Shown: piece by piece, positions 1 to 5,032 of the stretch
Layout: each line of letters opens with the position of its first letter
Numbering within the stretch: the first letter of the stretch is position 1
DNA from: an uncultured Candidatus Saccharibacteria bacterium
Lineage (GTDB): Bacteria > Patescibacteriota > Saccharimonadia > Saccharimonadales > UBA4665
Length of the DNA: 10,666 nucleotides
Reading direction: 5' to 3'
Assembly: GCA_903836325.1 (NCBI GenBank)
Contig: CAILQE010000003.1
Span: 1-10,666, forward strand
Notes under the pieces: model-generated
The model's database searches: none
The model's input: the letters and a program-made list of their open reading frames with translations, nothing else
Told to the model about the DNA's origin: nothing
Made by a program: the position numbers and the translations under genes

Positions 1-866
1 ATCCCTGAAGCCATGTAAGCCAACACTCCTATAAATGACTGAAAGCCGTATCCAAAAAGAGAAACTAGCAGATATCCAGAAAGACTTAATCCTGCCAAGG
101 CAAGCATTAAATCTTTTGCATTGTTTTTACTTGCTCCAAAAAAGAAATCTGACACACTGAATAATAATTCGCAAATGAAAAATGTTGCAATTCCGAGCCA
201 TAGAATTTTATAGAGATAGAAACTAATAACCCTGTTTTTTAAATTGTCCTTGCCCAGCAGTTTTATTAATTGAGATTCAAAAAAGGCTCCATTTATGTGA
301 TAACCCTGCGGGTATGTATTCATTCCTGTATCGATAAATTTTTCTGAATTTTTAACGCTAGTAAATAGAAAGCCATTTATACTTCGATCGGCTTCAATCA
401 TGGCTGCGTGATTAATGTCGTCCTGTGTTTTAGAAGCCTGTCTTAGAACATTTTCTGCATTTGGATGAATTAATACCGGTAAGGCCACATACAAACTTAT
501 TAAAATGGCTACAATAATACTTCTCCACGAAAAAATATTGAGTGCTTTAGATTTTTCTGTAATTATTTTTTTTGTTTGAACTAGAAATATCGCCAGTATG
601 TCTAGGAAAATTAAAAATAATATAGGTTTTATTGATATTCCTATAAACCAAGCTAAACAGTAGGCTGCGATCAGTCCGACACTAAAAAATGCATAGACCC
701 ATAAAGTTTTACCAAGCTTAGATTTAGAGATATTAGGTAGGTATAAAGATAAAACCCAAAGTAAAAATATAAAACTAAAAAAAGAATAACTGGTGAAAAT
801 AAGTATAGTAGCCAAGAATAAGCCAAGAAAACATCTACTCTTTTGATTCTTCCAAAATTCCCTCAT
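1..866 (-). CDS. Polytopic membrane protein, probable GT-C type glycosyltransferase (3' end beyond window)
   Basis: An open minus-strand frame runs uninterrupted from ATG at 866-864 to the left edge: 288 codons with no stop. The protein begins MREFWKNQKS and has hydrophobic segments near residues 13-43, 55-96 (probably two), 116-134, 214-236 and 252-272. A polar loop (about 135-212) follows the fourth segment and carries Asp149-Asp150 with His153, then YPQGYH at 185-190. An acidic pair in the first large extracytoplasmic loop, followed by a YPxGxH-type motif, is typical of GT-C fold lipid-linked-sugar glycosyltransferases and related uncharacterised polytopic proteins. The likely role is therefore sugar transfer to a cell-envelope acceptor at the membrane. 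Family is inferred from topology and these motifs only; donor and acceptor cannot be told. The start is supported by an extended -10 just upstream and no in-frame alternative ATG before a stop. The C-terminus is missing. Confidence 0.7.
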   Translation of the reverse strand, partial: MREFWKNQKSRCFLGLFLATILIFTSYSFFSFIFLLWVLSLYLPNISKSKLGKTLWVYAFFSVGLIAAYCLAWFIGISIKPILFLIFLDILAIFLVQTKKIITEKSKALNIFSWRSIIVAILISLYVALPVLIHPNAENVLRQASKTQDDINHAAMIEADRSINGFLFTSVKNSEKFIDTGMNTYPQGYHINGAFFESQLIKLLGKDNLKNRVISFYLYKILWLGIATFFICELLFSVSDFFFGASKNNAKDLMLALAGLSLSGYLLVSLFGYGFQSFIGVLAYMASG

Positions 867-873
867 CAAACTA

Positions 874-882
874 AGTATATCA
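874..882 (-). promoter_or_regulatory. Extended -10 promoter of the membrane glycosyltransferase gene, likely leaderless
   Basis: On the minus strand TG-A-TATACT (TG at 882-881, hexamer 879-874) is followed by 7 nt and then the ATG at 866. The hexamer matches TATAAT at 5 of 6 positions with an upstream TGn extension. There is no purine-rich Shine-Dalgarno, so transcription probably starts at or one base before the start codon. Confidence 0.55.
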
Positions 883-1072
883 GTTGTATTTGTGCAACTA
901 AGAAAAAATCTGACGAAAAATTAACGACAGAGTTCCCTCCTTATAAGCCTGAGTGATGGCGTGTTTGTAGGACAAAGTTCGAAACTAATTCGAAGAATAT
1001 CTAAATAATTAAAAATGCCAATGTGGAATTGGAGAAAAAAATCATTTAACAGACGGAGGGGATGAATCTCTG
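883..1072. other. Gene-poor scarred stretch with short headless reading frames
   Basis: No intact gene is visible. On the plus strand two start-less frames look protein-like. One (943-1008) ends GQSSKLIRRISK and a stop. The other opens after a stop at 1010-1012 and reads KCQCGIGEKNHLTDGG and onward to the edge of the inverted-repeat arm at 1072, continuing inside the arm to a stop at 1101-1103. Neither has an ATG or ribosome binding site. They may be decayed gene remnants, but they are short enough to be chance. The hexamer TTCGAA occurs twice near 979-993, meaning unknown. Confidence 0.35.
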
Positions 1073-1184
1073 GGCGACTATCCCCTCATAGCAAGTAGGT
1101 AACCGTAAGCTCGTTAGTATTCTATTTAGTCATATCTGAGAATGGGTCAATTTTATTATCTGTTTTTGATTTAAGACCTTGCTT
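1073..1184 (+). repeat. Left arm of perfect 112-bp inverted repeat
   Basis: Every base from 1073 to 1184 is the reverse complement of 3239 down to 3128; paired positions sum to 4312. The match stops at 1072/3240 (G against A, not complementary) and at 1185/3127. The arm contains, in antisense, the last 20 codons and stop of the 68-residue membrane protein at 2984-3190 plus 49 bp beyond it. So this arm looks like a displaced, inverted copy of that gene's 3' end. No intact gene lies in this copy. Confidence 0.95.
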
Positions 1185-1363
1185 TCTTCAATTATCCTGG
1201 AGGACATGCAGAGATCGTAATAAGTGGGGGTAAACATCCGACGTTTATTTATGGAGATTCTAGGAATATTGATCCAGCTACTGGAAATGGTCAGATGGAA
1301 AGCAATACTACGACAAGTGTTGATGGACTAGGTCAGCTAGCTTACTACCTATTTCCTAACTAG
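1185..1363 (+). pseudogene. Headless 3' fragment of a protein-coding gene, cut at the repeat arm
   Basis: Starting exactly at the inner edge of the left repeat arm, the plus strand holds an open frame of about 58 codons ending at a TAG at 1361-1363. It reads FNYPGGHAEIVISGGKHP, then TFIYGDSRNIDPATGNG, and ends GQLAYYLFPN. The composition is protein-like, with no start codon until a late in-frame ATG and no ribosome binding site. The frame meets a stop inside the arm (TAA at about 1172), so the arm truncates it. The GGHAEIV string recalls the His-centred strand of CHAP or NlpC/P60-type cell-wall hydrolases, but this is weak and the family is not established. It could be the tail of a gene broken by the rearrangement that placed the arm here. 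Confidence 0.5.
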
Positions 1364-1389
1364 TTAACAAACCGTATTTTTGTTAATAT
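1364..1389 (+). promoter_or_regulatory. Promoter with 8-bp dyad operator ahead of the ABC transporter operon
   Basis: An extended -10, TG-T-TAATAT (1381-1389), lies 7 nt before the ATG at 1397, so the transcript is probably leaderless. Overlapping it is a perfect dyad, TTAACAAA (1364-1371), 7-nt spacer, TTTGTTAA (1379-1386). The right half covers the TG extension and part of the hexamer, where a bound dimeric repressor would block RNA polymerase. The arms are AT-rich with no GC core, so an intrinsic terminator for the upstream fragment is less likely than an operator. The regulator is not identifiable here. Confidence 0.5.
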
Positions 1390-1396
1390 AAGATTA

Positions 1397-2197
1397 ATGA
1401 GCGATTCTATAATAGATGTTAAGAATTTAACAAAAATATACGGTGAGCATAAAGTTGTAAAGAACATTTCTTTTAGTGTAGCTAGAGGGGAGGTATTTGG
1501 TTTTCTGGGTCCCAACGGTGCCGGAAAAAGTACAACCATAAAAATGTTAACCACTCTACTAAAACCGACGAATGGGACTATTAAGCTCGATGGTACTAAC
1601 GTAATAGAAGAGAAAAATGAAGCACGATTTTCATTTGGGATTGTGTTTCAAGATCCCAGCCTAGATGATGAGTTAACGGCTTACGAGAATATGGAACTCC
1701 ACGGTGTCTTATACCACTTACCAAAAGCCGATAGAATTAAACGAAGCGAAGAGTTAATGAAGCTCGTAGAGTTATGGGATAGAAAAGATTCTCTAGTAAA
1801 AACTTTTTCCGGAGGTATGAAACGGCGACTTGAAATAGCTAGGGGATTATTGCATCACCCTAAAGTTCTTTTTCTTGATGAGCCGACTCTTGGCCTGGAC
1901 ACACAGACGAGAAATCTACTATGGGATTATGTTGAGAAATTAAACAAGACCGAAGGTATGACAATTTTCTTTACTACCCACTACCTTGAAGAAGCTGAAA
2001 ATGTAGCGGATAGAATAGCAGTAATTGATGATGGAAAAATAATAGCCAATGGTACGGTAAAGCAGTTACTTGCTCTTACAAAGACTAAAGACTTAGAAAG
2101 CGCATACCTCAGGTTGACTGGTAAACAGATTAGAGAAGAAGAAGTAGATCCAAACGAAGCTTTTCGATCACGTGTTCGTTCAAGAAGGATGAGGTAA
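1397..2197 (+). CDS. ABC exporter ATP-binding protein (DrrA/CcmA-like)
   Basis: This is the cytoplasmic nucleotide-binding subunit of an ABC-2 type exporter; it hydrolyses ATP to power the permease encoded 2 bp downstream. At 266 residues it carries all the ATPase motifs: Walker A GPNGAGKST (38-46), Q-loop Gln85 in VFQDP, signature FSGGMKRRLEIARG (137-150), Walker B VLFLDE (157-162) and H-loop His195 in TTHYLEEAE. The FSGGM form of the signature and the NQ-type start belong to the daunorubicin-resistance/NodI/multidrug branch. The tail after 230 is charged and ends in basic RSRVRSRRMR. The ATG at 1397 is chosen because it sits 7 nt after an extended -10 and gives a full-length N-terminus. Substrate unknown; drug, lipid or polysaccharide export are all possible. 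Confidence 0.93.
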   Translation: MSDSIIDVKNLTKIYGEHKVVKNISFSVARGEVFGFLGPNGAGKSTTIKMLTTLLKPTNGTIKLDGTNVIEEKNEARFSFGIVFQDPSLDDELTAYENMELHGVLYHLPKADRIKRSEELMKLVELWDRKDSLVKTFSGGMKRRLEIARGLLHHPKVLFLDEPTLGLDTQTRNLLWDYVEKLNKTEGMTIFFTTHYLEEAENVADRIAVIDDGKIIANGTVKQLLALTKTKDLESAYLRLTGKQIREEEVDPNEAFRSRVRSRRMR

Positions 2198-2199
2198 TA

Positions 2200-2943
2200 A
2201 TGGAAATATATTATTTATGGCTTAGGCAGATTAAGAGATATACCCGCTCAAAGTCTAGAATGATTGGTGCCGTTGGACAGCCCATACTATTCCTTCTTGC
2301 ATTAGGCTATGGTATTGGTTCGCTATATAAACGAGCAGGTAATGGAAATTATATAGAATTCTTAGTTCCAGGCATTATCATTCAAACTATCCTTTTTGGA
2401 GCAATTTTTTGGGGTATAAATATTATTTGGGATAAGCAGTTCGGATTCTTAAAAGAAACTTTAGTTGCACCAGTTTCAAGGCTTAGAATTTTAATGGGCA
2501 GTGCGCTTGGAGGATCGACCACTACGCTAGCGCAGGCCACAATGGTATTCTTCCTTTCGATGCTTCTCGGTTTTAGGCCATATAACTGGCTTCTCGTTCC
2601 GCTGGCCCTAATTGTGGCAATGCTATTTACCTTTGCTGTAACCTGTTTCGGTGCTGGGCTAGCTTCTCGGGTAAACGATTTCCAGGGCTTTCAGGCTATC
2701 AATCAATTTCTAATATTTCCACTATTTTTCCTATCCGGGGCACTCTTTCCAATACAGGGTTTTCCAAAGGCTTTAAAAATTATAGCTTCTTGCAACCCAG
2801 TATCGTACTCTGTTGATGCAATGCGTCATCTTCTAATTAACCAAGGATATTTCCAGCTGTGGAAGGATCTAGCAGTGCTTGGACTAATGGTAGTAGTAAT
2901 GGTATGGTTTGGGGTGAGTAGTTTTAAAAAAATTGAAACCTGA
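2200..2943 (+). CDS. ABC-2 type transporter permease
   Basis: This is the membrane subunit partnering the ATPase just upstream. Its 247 residues match the usual size of an ABC2_membrane half-transporter, with six predicted helices near residues 22-42, 54-76, 104-124, 131-155, 168-186 and 222-242. The segment FLKETLVAPVSRLRILMGSA (84-103), between helices 2 and 3, is the characteristic family loop that contacts the ATPase. The sequence FPIQGFPKALKIIASCNPVS (183-202) precedes the last helix, as in DrrB/NodJ-type permeases. The start codon lies 2 bp after the ATPase stop. The end of the ATPase gene supplies a GATGAGG Shine-Dalgarno, so the two are translationally coupled in one operon. Two copies probably pair with two ATPases to form the exporter. 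Confidence 0.92.
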   Translation: MEIYYLWLRQIKRYTRSKSRMIGAVGQPILFLLALGYGIGSLYKRAGNGNYIEFLVPGIIIQTILFGAIFWGINIIWDKQFGFLKETLVAPVSRLRILMGSALGGSTTTLAQATMVFFLSMLLGFRPYNWLLVPLALIVAMLFTFAVTCFGAGLASRVNDFQGFQAINQFLIFPLFFLSGALFPIQGFPKALKIIASCNPVSYSVDAMRHLLINQGYFQLWKDLAVLGLMVVVMVWFGVSSFKKIET

Positions 2944-2971
2944 AATATTAAATCCCTAAACACTATAAATA

Positions 2972-2977
2972 TATAAT
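2972..2977 (+). promoter_or_regulatory. Consensus -10 box of the small membrane protein gene, leaderless arrangement
   Basis: A perfect TATAAT (2972-2977) is followed by TAGGCT and then ATG at 2984, placing the expected start of transcription on the A of the start codon. No good -35 is seen at the usual distance. The hexamer followed by AGGCTATGA is nearly repeated before the helix-turn-helix gene at 5033. Confidence 0.5.
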
Positions 2978-2983
2978 TAGGCT

Positions 2984-3190
2984 ATGATTTGGCTAATTGT
3001 TTGGATCGTCATTCCCTTTATTATCGGATTTGCAATATGGGGTGTAATTGGCGGTATAGGGTTTGCAGTTCTTGGCTTTATTATATACATTACTCAAAGA
3101 ATAATGACAGTTAATTATGAGCAGAAGAAGCAAGGTCTTAAATCAAAAACAGATAATAAAATTGACCCATTCTCAGATATGACTAAATAG
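2984..3190 (+). CDS. Small membrane protein, 68 residues, tail encoded in repeat arm
   Basis: The protein is not a recognised family. It opens with a hydrophobic stretch (residues 2-37) rich in Ile, Gly and Trp that can form a hairpin of two helices, split around the Gly-rich GVIGGIG at 20-26. A polar, Lys-rich cytoplasmic tail follows. Residues 49-68 and the stop are encoded inside the right inverted-repeat arm, so the same 20 codons recur in antisense at the left arm. It lies 40 bp after the ABC permease. It could be an accessory subunit of the exporter or an independent gene, since it has its own consensus -10. No Shine-Dalgarno: the AGG two bases before ATG is too close. Expression from a leaderless mRNA is the likeliest reading. 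Confidence 0.6.
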   Translation: MIWLIVWIVIPFIIGFAIWGVIGGIGFAVLGFIIYITQRIMTVNYEQKKQGLKSKTDNKIDPFSDMTK

Positions 3191-3239
3191 AATACTAACG
3201 AGCTTACGGTTACCTACTTGCTATGAGGGGATAGTCGCC
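3128..3239 (-). repeat. Right arm of perfect 112-bp inverted repeat
   Basis: Exact reverse complement of 1073-1184. The arm begins inside the 68-residue gene at codon 49, includes its stop and continues 49 bp into the following spacer. Because it contains an intact gene end, this arm is the more likely original and the left arm the copy. The inner segment between the arms is 1943 bp (1185-3127), and the whole unit including arms is 2167 bp. No short direct repeat flanking the unit was found. Confidence 0.95.
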
Positions 3240-3383
3240 AATGGATCGGTGCAGCCTGACGGGAGACATGCTTATATTGCTAAAAATGGCAGAAAAATCA
3301 CTATTGATAGCGCAGATTGCAGACGATTTCTAGGTCAATATAAAAATATGCCAGATTCTGCTAGTGTTTGGCAAAGCGCCTAA
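3240..3383 (+). pseudogene. Headless 3' fragment of a protein-coding gene after the right repeat arm
   Basis: From the outer edge of the right arm a plus-strand frame of 47 codons reads NGSVQPDGRHAYIAKNGRK, then ITIDSADCRRFLGQYKNMP, and ends DSASVWQSA at a TAA at 3381-3383. It has no start codon or ribosome binding site. Upstream the frame stays open through part of the arm, but it meets a stop near 3180. Removing the whole 1073-3239 unit would join this frame in phase with the start-less frame ending at 1072 (KCQCGIGEKNHL...). This fits one gene interrupted by the unit, though an in-phase join has a one-in-three chance. Family not recognised. Confidence 0.45.
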
Positions 3384-3384
3384 A

Positions 3385-3410
3385 TCACGCCCTTGTAATG
3401 AATCGGGTGA
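3385..3410. terminator. Possible hairpin between the coding remnant and tRNA-Ser
   Basis: TCACGCCC (3385-3392) can pair with GGGTGA (3405-3410), leaving one bulged base. Read on the minus strand it lies just after the tRNA-Ser 3' end and is followed by TTTA. It could end tRNA-Ser transcription or the plus-strand fragment, but the T-run is short, so support is weak. Confidence 0.25.
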
Positions 3411-3414
3411 ATTG

Positions 3415-3504
3415 TGGCGGAGGAGATGGGATTCGAACCCATGATGCAATTACTTGCATAACGATTTTCGAGATCGTCCAGTTCAACCACTCCTGCACTC
3501 CTCC
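3415..3504 (-). tRNA. tRNA-Ser, anticodon CGA
   Basis: On the minus strand the 7-bp acceptor stem GGAGGAG (3504-3498) pairs with CTCCTCC (3425-3419). Discriminator G is at 3418 and an encoded CCA at 3417-3415. The anticodon stem ACGAT/ATCGT closes a CTCGAAA loop with anticodon CGA at 3470-3468, reading UCG serine codons. A long variable arm (GCAAGTAATTGC can pair within it) marks a class II tRNA, as expected for serine. The T-loop GGTTCGAATCC is standard. Length is 90 nt including CCA. Confidence 0.95.
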
Positions 3505-3552
3505 ATTGTCATTATTTTAAATCAAAACCCCATAGTTTATAAGGTGTTTTTA

Positions 3553-3561
3553 TGGTAGTAT
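3553..3561 (+). promoter_or_regulatory. Possible extended -10 promoter of tRNA-Arg
   Basis: TG-G-TAGTAT (3553-3561) lies 19 nt before the mature tRNA 5' end, allowing a start near 3568 and a leader of roughly 13 nt removed by RNase P. TAGTAT matches the -10 consensus at 4 of 6 positions. No convincing -35 is present. Confidence 0.35.
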
Positions 3562-3580
3562 ACCCCTGTTAGATTATTAA

Positions 3581-3657
3581 GCACTCGTAGCTCAGCTGGA
3601 TAGAGCGTTGGCTTGCGAAGCCAAAGGTCGTAGGTTCGAATCCTGTCGGGTGCACCA
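3581..3657 (+). tRNA. tRNA-Arg, anticodon GCG
   Basis: Acceptor stem GCACTCG (3581-3587) pairs with CGGGTGC (3647-3653) with one G-T pair. Discriminator A is at 3654 and CCA is encoded at 3655-3657. Anticodon stem TTGGC/GCCAA (3608-3612/3620-3624) encloses loop TTGCGAA, giving anticodon GCG at 3615-3617, for CGC and CGU arginine codons. The D-loop GGATAG contains the adenosine used as an arginine identity element. Most bacteria instead read these codons with an ACG anticodon edited to inosine, so GCG is notable. Confidence 0.93.
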
Positions 3658-3698
3658 ATTTATTAAGCAAATTAGTGTATCCTATAGACATAACATTT

Positions 3699-4187
3699 AT
3701 GGAAAATAAGATTTATCAACGAACAAATATAGTTTTTCCTTTATCAGAAGATAAGTATCTTCTCGGAATGAAGAAGCGTGGGTTCGGTGTTGGATGGTGG
3801 AATGGTTTTGGTGGAAAACTTGAGCCGGGTGAAACTTACGAAGATTCTGCAAGAAGAGAAACTTTTGAAGAAGTTGGAGTAACCGTAGATAAGTTAAAAC
3901 ATATAGCTAGTATAGTTTTTTATAATGAAGATCAAATACAGGCGGTAAGCAAAGCTTATACTGCAACTTTTCACGGTGAACCAGCTGAGACAGAAGAAAT
4001 GAAACCGGAATATTTTAAACTTAAAGAATTCCCCTACTCTACTATGTGGCCAGGAGATGATAACTGGATTCCCGAAGCACTAGAAAACGATGGGAAGCCT
4101 CTTGGGTATATAATTCATTTCGATAAAGACAATAATTTTAAATCAATAGAAAAAGTAACAACCGAAGCAATAGAGGAGAATTTTTAA
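3699..4187 (+). CDS. MTH1-like Nudix hydrolase (8-oxo-dGTP diphosphatase)
   Basis: This probable nucleotide-pool sanitising enzyme hydrolyses oxidised purine dNTPs to monophosphates. Residue numbers here count from the alternative GTG at 3675. LLGMKKRGFG (29-38) and WNGFGGK (42-48) lead into a complete Nudix box at 47-69 with the REx2EE core (RETFEE). Later comes MWPGDDNW (124-131). These closely track animal MTH1 (NUDT1), including its base-contacting Asn in WNGFGGK. The MWPDD motif of MTH1 reads WPGDD here, so one of its two recognition aspartates may be shifted or lost. I prefer ATG 3699 (162 residues, near MTH1's 156, with a -10-like TATAGA at 3683-3688). The upstream in-frame GTG at 3675 would add eight residues. 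It is followed 4 bp later by a membrane protein gene, so probably an operon. Confidence 0.85.
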   Translation: MENKIYQRTNIVFPLSEDKYLLGMKKRGFGVGWWNGFGGKLEPGETYEDSARRETFEEVGVTVDKLKHIASIVFYNEDQIQAVSKAYTATFHGEPAETEEMKPEYFKLKEFPYSTMWPGDDNWIPEALENDGKPLGYIIHFDKDNNFKSIEKVTTEAIEENF

Positions 4188-4191
4188 CTAT

Positions 4192-4983
4192 ATGCGTACA
4201 AAAATTGTAAAAACTAAAACTAATATAGAATGGCCGGGAGGTTTCGAGTTATATAATCGTGCAAGAAAGTTATTAAAGACTAATCTCTGGAATATCCTAA
4301 CTCTTTTTGTGGGATACTTTTTTGTATATCTAATTACTGCTCAACTAATGAATAGGTTTGCAGTGGTAAATAAAGTGGTTAAACTTACTAAAAACCAAAA
4401 TGTTACCGTTGCAGAAATACGAAATTATCCTATTTTTATATTGTTAACAGTATTTATTTTTTTAGTACTTAATCTGTTTTATCTAATGATTTACTTCTAC
4501 GGATTTAAAAACTCTGAATCGAAGAGCGCTGAAATAAGTGATGTCTTCAGAAGTGTAAAAAAATATTATCTACGCTTTCTTGGAACAGCTGTCATTGGTA
4601 TAATTTTTTTCTTTATAAATATTTTATTATTAAGCACAGTTTTAACTCTTATAGCTTCAATAAGCACCGTAGGAATATCCGTTCTGATTGCATTAATAGT
4701 ATTGTTTGCTGAAGTGTACTTGTTATTGCCTAGATTTATATTGGTCTATGGTTTGATTCTTCAGGAAAATCTAGGAATTATAGATTCATTCAAGCAATCT
4801 TGGAAGATGACTAAGCCCCACTTAACTAAATTACAGATGTATTTACTAGCCGGAATCACATGGAGTGTGCTTGCATTTATTTTAGCTGTTACGGTTATAG
4901 GAATTCCTGTTGCAATATATATTTTAATGTTTGTATTAACTTCCCCTGCTCTTTTGTATAACTATATAAAATCTCAAAACTAG
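4192..4983 (+). CDS. Six-helix integral membrane protein of unknown function
   Basis: This 263-residue protein has hydrophobic helices near residues 34-52, 80-104, 131-155, 158-182, 214-232 and 234-255. A basic N-terminus (MRTKIVKTKTNIEW) lies ahead of the first helix. The cytosolic stretch LGIIDSFKQSWKMTKPH (194-210) between late helices resembles a short motif, xSFxxSWxxT, common in DUF975 and GPDP-membrane-domain proteins. I only suggest that similarity. It starts 4 bp after the Nudix gene, whose last codons contain GAGGAG, 14-15 nt before this ATG and rather far for efficient initiation. Co-transcription with the Nudix gene is likely, but no shared function can be read from sequence. Confidence 0.75.
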   Translation: MRTKIVKTKTNIEWPGGFELYNRARKLLKTNLWNILTLFVGYFFVYLITAQLMNRFAVVNKVVKLTKNQNVTVAEIRNYPIFILLTVFIFLVLNLFYLMIYFYGFKNSESKSAEISDVFRSVKKYYLRFLGTAVIGIIFFFINILLLSTVLTLIASISTVGISVLIALIVLFAEVYLLLPRFILVYGLILQENLGIIDSFKQSWKMTKPHLTKLQMYLLAGITWSVLAFILAVTVIGIPVAIYILMFVLTSPALLYNYIKSQN

Positions 4984-4997
4984 ATAGCAATAAAAGA

Positions 4998-5026
4998 TTG
5001 TAATACTTTAAAATAACTAGTATTAT
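4998..5026 (+). promoter_or_regulatory. Sigma-70 type promoter of the helix-turn-helix/HAD gene, leaderless
   Basis: A -35 box TTGTAA (4998-5003), a 17-bp spacer and -10 TATTAT (5021-5026) place the start of transcription at 5033, the A of the ATG. This is the most complete promoter in the window. The sequence AAGGCTATGA after the -10 repeats that before the 2984 gene (TTAGGCTATGA). Confidence 0.65.
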
Positions 5027-5032
5027 AAGGCT

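Noticed and set aside
883..1072. Structured RNA or riboswitch upstream of the cassette
   Set aside because: A short GCC...GGC hairpin near 948-960 and repeated TTCGAA were considered, but no known RNA core or conserved stems were recognised.
1060..1075. Target-site duplication flanking the repeat unit
   Set aside because: The bases before 1073 and after 3239 share no convincing direct repeat, so classical transposition is not supported by the sequence.
1360..1554. Minus-strand open frame of 64 codons
   Set aside because: It lies antisense to the promoter and N-terminus of the ABC ATPase, whose motifs are unmistakable; composition is not protein-like and no promoter supports it.
3209..3330. 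Minus-strand frame ending GDYPLIASR inside the right arm
   Set aside because: It runs about 40 codons and is antisense to the better plus-strand remnant; the shared ending with the left side simply reflects the identical arm.
3675..3698. GTG at 3675 as start of the Nudix gene
   Set aside because: Possible, but it begins only 17 bp after the tRNA-Arg 3' end and makes the protein longer than MTH1; ATG 3699 fits family length better. Not excluded.
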